Assembly (NCBI GenBank): GCA_030637365.1
Contig: DAOWGR010000173.1
Span: 1-6,741, forward strand
Origin: Elusimicrobiota bacterium
GTDB lineage: Bacteria > Elusimicrobiota > Elusimicrobia > Elusimicrobiales > UBA9959
Direction: 5' to 3'
Length of the DNA stretch: 6,741 nt
Position numbers and translations under genes: made by a program. The notes under the pieces were generated by a model that searched no databases, was not told the DNA's origin, and was given only the letters and a program-made list of their open reading frames with translations. Below are positions 6,398 through 6,741 of this stretch, piece by piece. Each line of letters begins with the position of its first letter. Position 1 is the first letter of the stretch.

Positions 6398-6422
6398 GGG
6401 TATATTGAATACCCGCGTTTTT
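6398..6422 (+). terminator. Small hairpin with T run
   Basis: GGGTAT (6398-6403) and ATACCC (6409-6414) form a perfect 6-bp stem with a 5-base loop. GCG and five T (6418-6422) follow on the plus strand. The stem is short and no plus-strand gene precedes it, so its role as a terminator is doubtful. Confidence 0.25.
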
Positions 6423-6496
6423 CAGGTAACAGCTCTTTAAAATCGCGTCAAAATTTAATCATTGCGTTTGCCGATTTAAAGCGTATAGAATTTAAA

Positions 6497-6602
6497 TATA
6501 ATGTTTCATTCTCCCAATAATGAAGGCAATTTTTTTATCCATATAGCCTTGCCGAGCGGGCTTGCGGGTGCAGTAGACGCTGGGGGTGGCTGCTACTTTT
6601 TT
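6497..6602 (+). ncRNA. Possible short untranslated transcript
   Basis: On the plus strand a perfect TATAAT (6497-6502), with TTTAAA (6475-6480) 16 bases upstream, could start a transcript near 6509. About 90 bases later AGTAG (6572-6576) and CTACT (6593-6597) form a weak stem merging into TTTTTT (6597-6602). Between them AAGGC and GCCTT could form another short stem, and GCGGGCTTGCGGG is an internal direct repeat. It matches no RNA family I know, and both signals are weak. Confidence 0.18.
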
Positions 6603-6651
6603 AAAACAAAACCGCCGGGGCTCTTTTTGCTGCAAAAGCGTCTGATTTATT

Positions 6652-6741
6652 TTACTTCGGGGCGCCCCAGTTGAAACTCCAGTTGAACGAATGAAAAGAA
6701 CATTCCTTAATCAATGAGAAAGTATAACCGAGGTTCCAGGG
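6652..6741 (-). CDS. Possible C-terminal tail of a protein entering from the right edge
   Basis: On the minus strand one frame is open from the window edge for 29 codons to TAA at 6652-6654. It ends in SFHSFNWSFNWGAPK with an SFNW repeat. Alternating hydrophobic residues could suit a final beta strand, but 29 codons is too short to establish coding. A GC-only palindrome GGGGCGCCCC (6659-6668) lies at its 3' end. The other five frames close quickly or are too short to judge. Confidence 0.2.
   Translation of the reverse strand, partial: PWNLGYTFSLIKECSFHSFNWSFNWGAPK

Noticed and set aside
6540..6741. tRNA, tmRNA or SRP RNA at the right end
   Set aside because: There is no T-loop consensus, no CCA end and no conserved tmRNA or SRP core sequence on either strand.

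Overview
The window is a 6.7 kb piece of bacterial chromosome with moderately low GC and short intergenic gaps. It carries five well-supported protein genes plus the truncated front half of a sixth. Nothing seen fixes the phylum. Shine-Dalgarno (SD) sites, sigma70-like -35/-10 boxes, a true bacterial-type GlnRS and a receiver-domain regulator show it is a bacterium. The mix of A-rich runs and GC-rich codons would suit a metagenome-derived lineage such as Elusimicrobiota or Omnitrophota, but that is only a guess.

Layout. From 794 leftwards (minus strand) runs the 5' half of glnS, whose -10 box sits so close to the ATG that the mRNA may be leaderless. Diverging from it is a two-gene plus-strand unit (1051-2763): a class I SAM-dependent methyltransferase, then, 30 bases later, a short-chain dehydrogenase/reductase of the retinol-dehydrogenase-like type. 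Converging on these from the right are two minus-strand genes. A two-domain GNAT acetyltransferase (4362-5300) lies upstream of a response-regulator receiver fused to a metallo-beta-lactamase-fold hydrolase (2900-4244), which has its own strong promoter. The hydrolase gene is interrupted by a one-base frameshift at a run of nine A (coding strand), just before the conserved GWGHST motif. Further right, a small exported protein of unknown function (5625-6197, minus) has its own promoter and a near-perfect intrinsic terminator at 5503-5532.

The gene-poor parts are not empty. A REP-like folded element (5350-5441) lies between the terminator and the GNAT gene. A short AT-rich motif recurs in three intergenic gaps (943, 2815, 5452). 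A 16-bp near-identical direct repeat brackets the receiver-hydrolase gene. The last 450 bases hold hairpins, a TTGACA promoter-like site overlapping a 43-codon reading frame, and what may be the C-terminal tail of a protein entering from the right edge.

The genes do not form one obvious pathway. Apart from the methyltransferase-dehydrogenase pair, which is probably co-transcribed, they look like independent units. No CRISPR array, tRNA, rRNA or complete mobile element was found. The best candidates for something unusual are the slippery-run receiver-hydrolase gene and the repeat elements.
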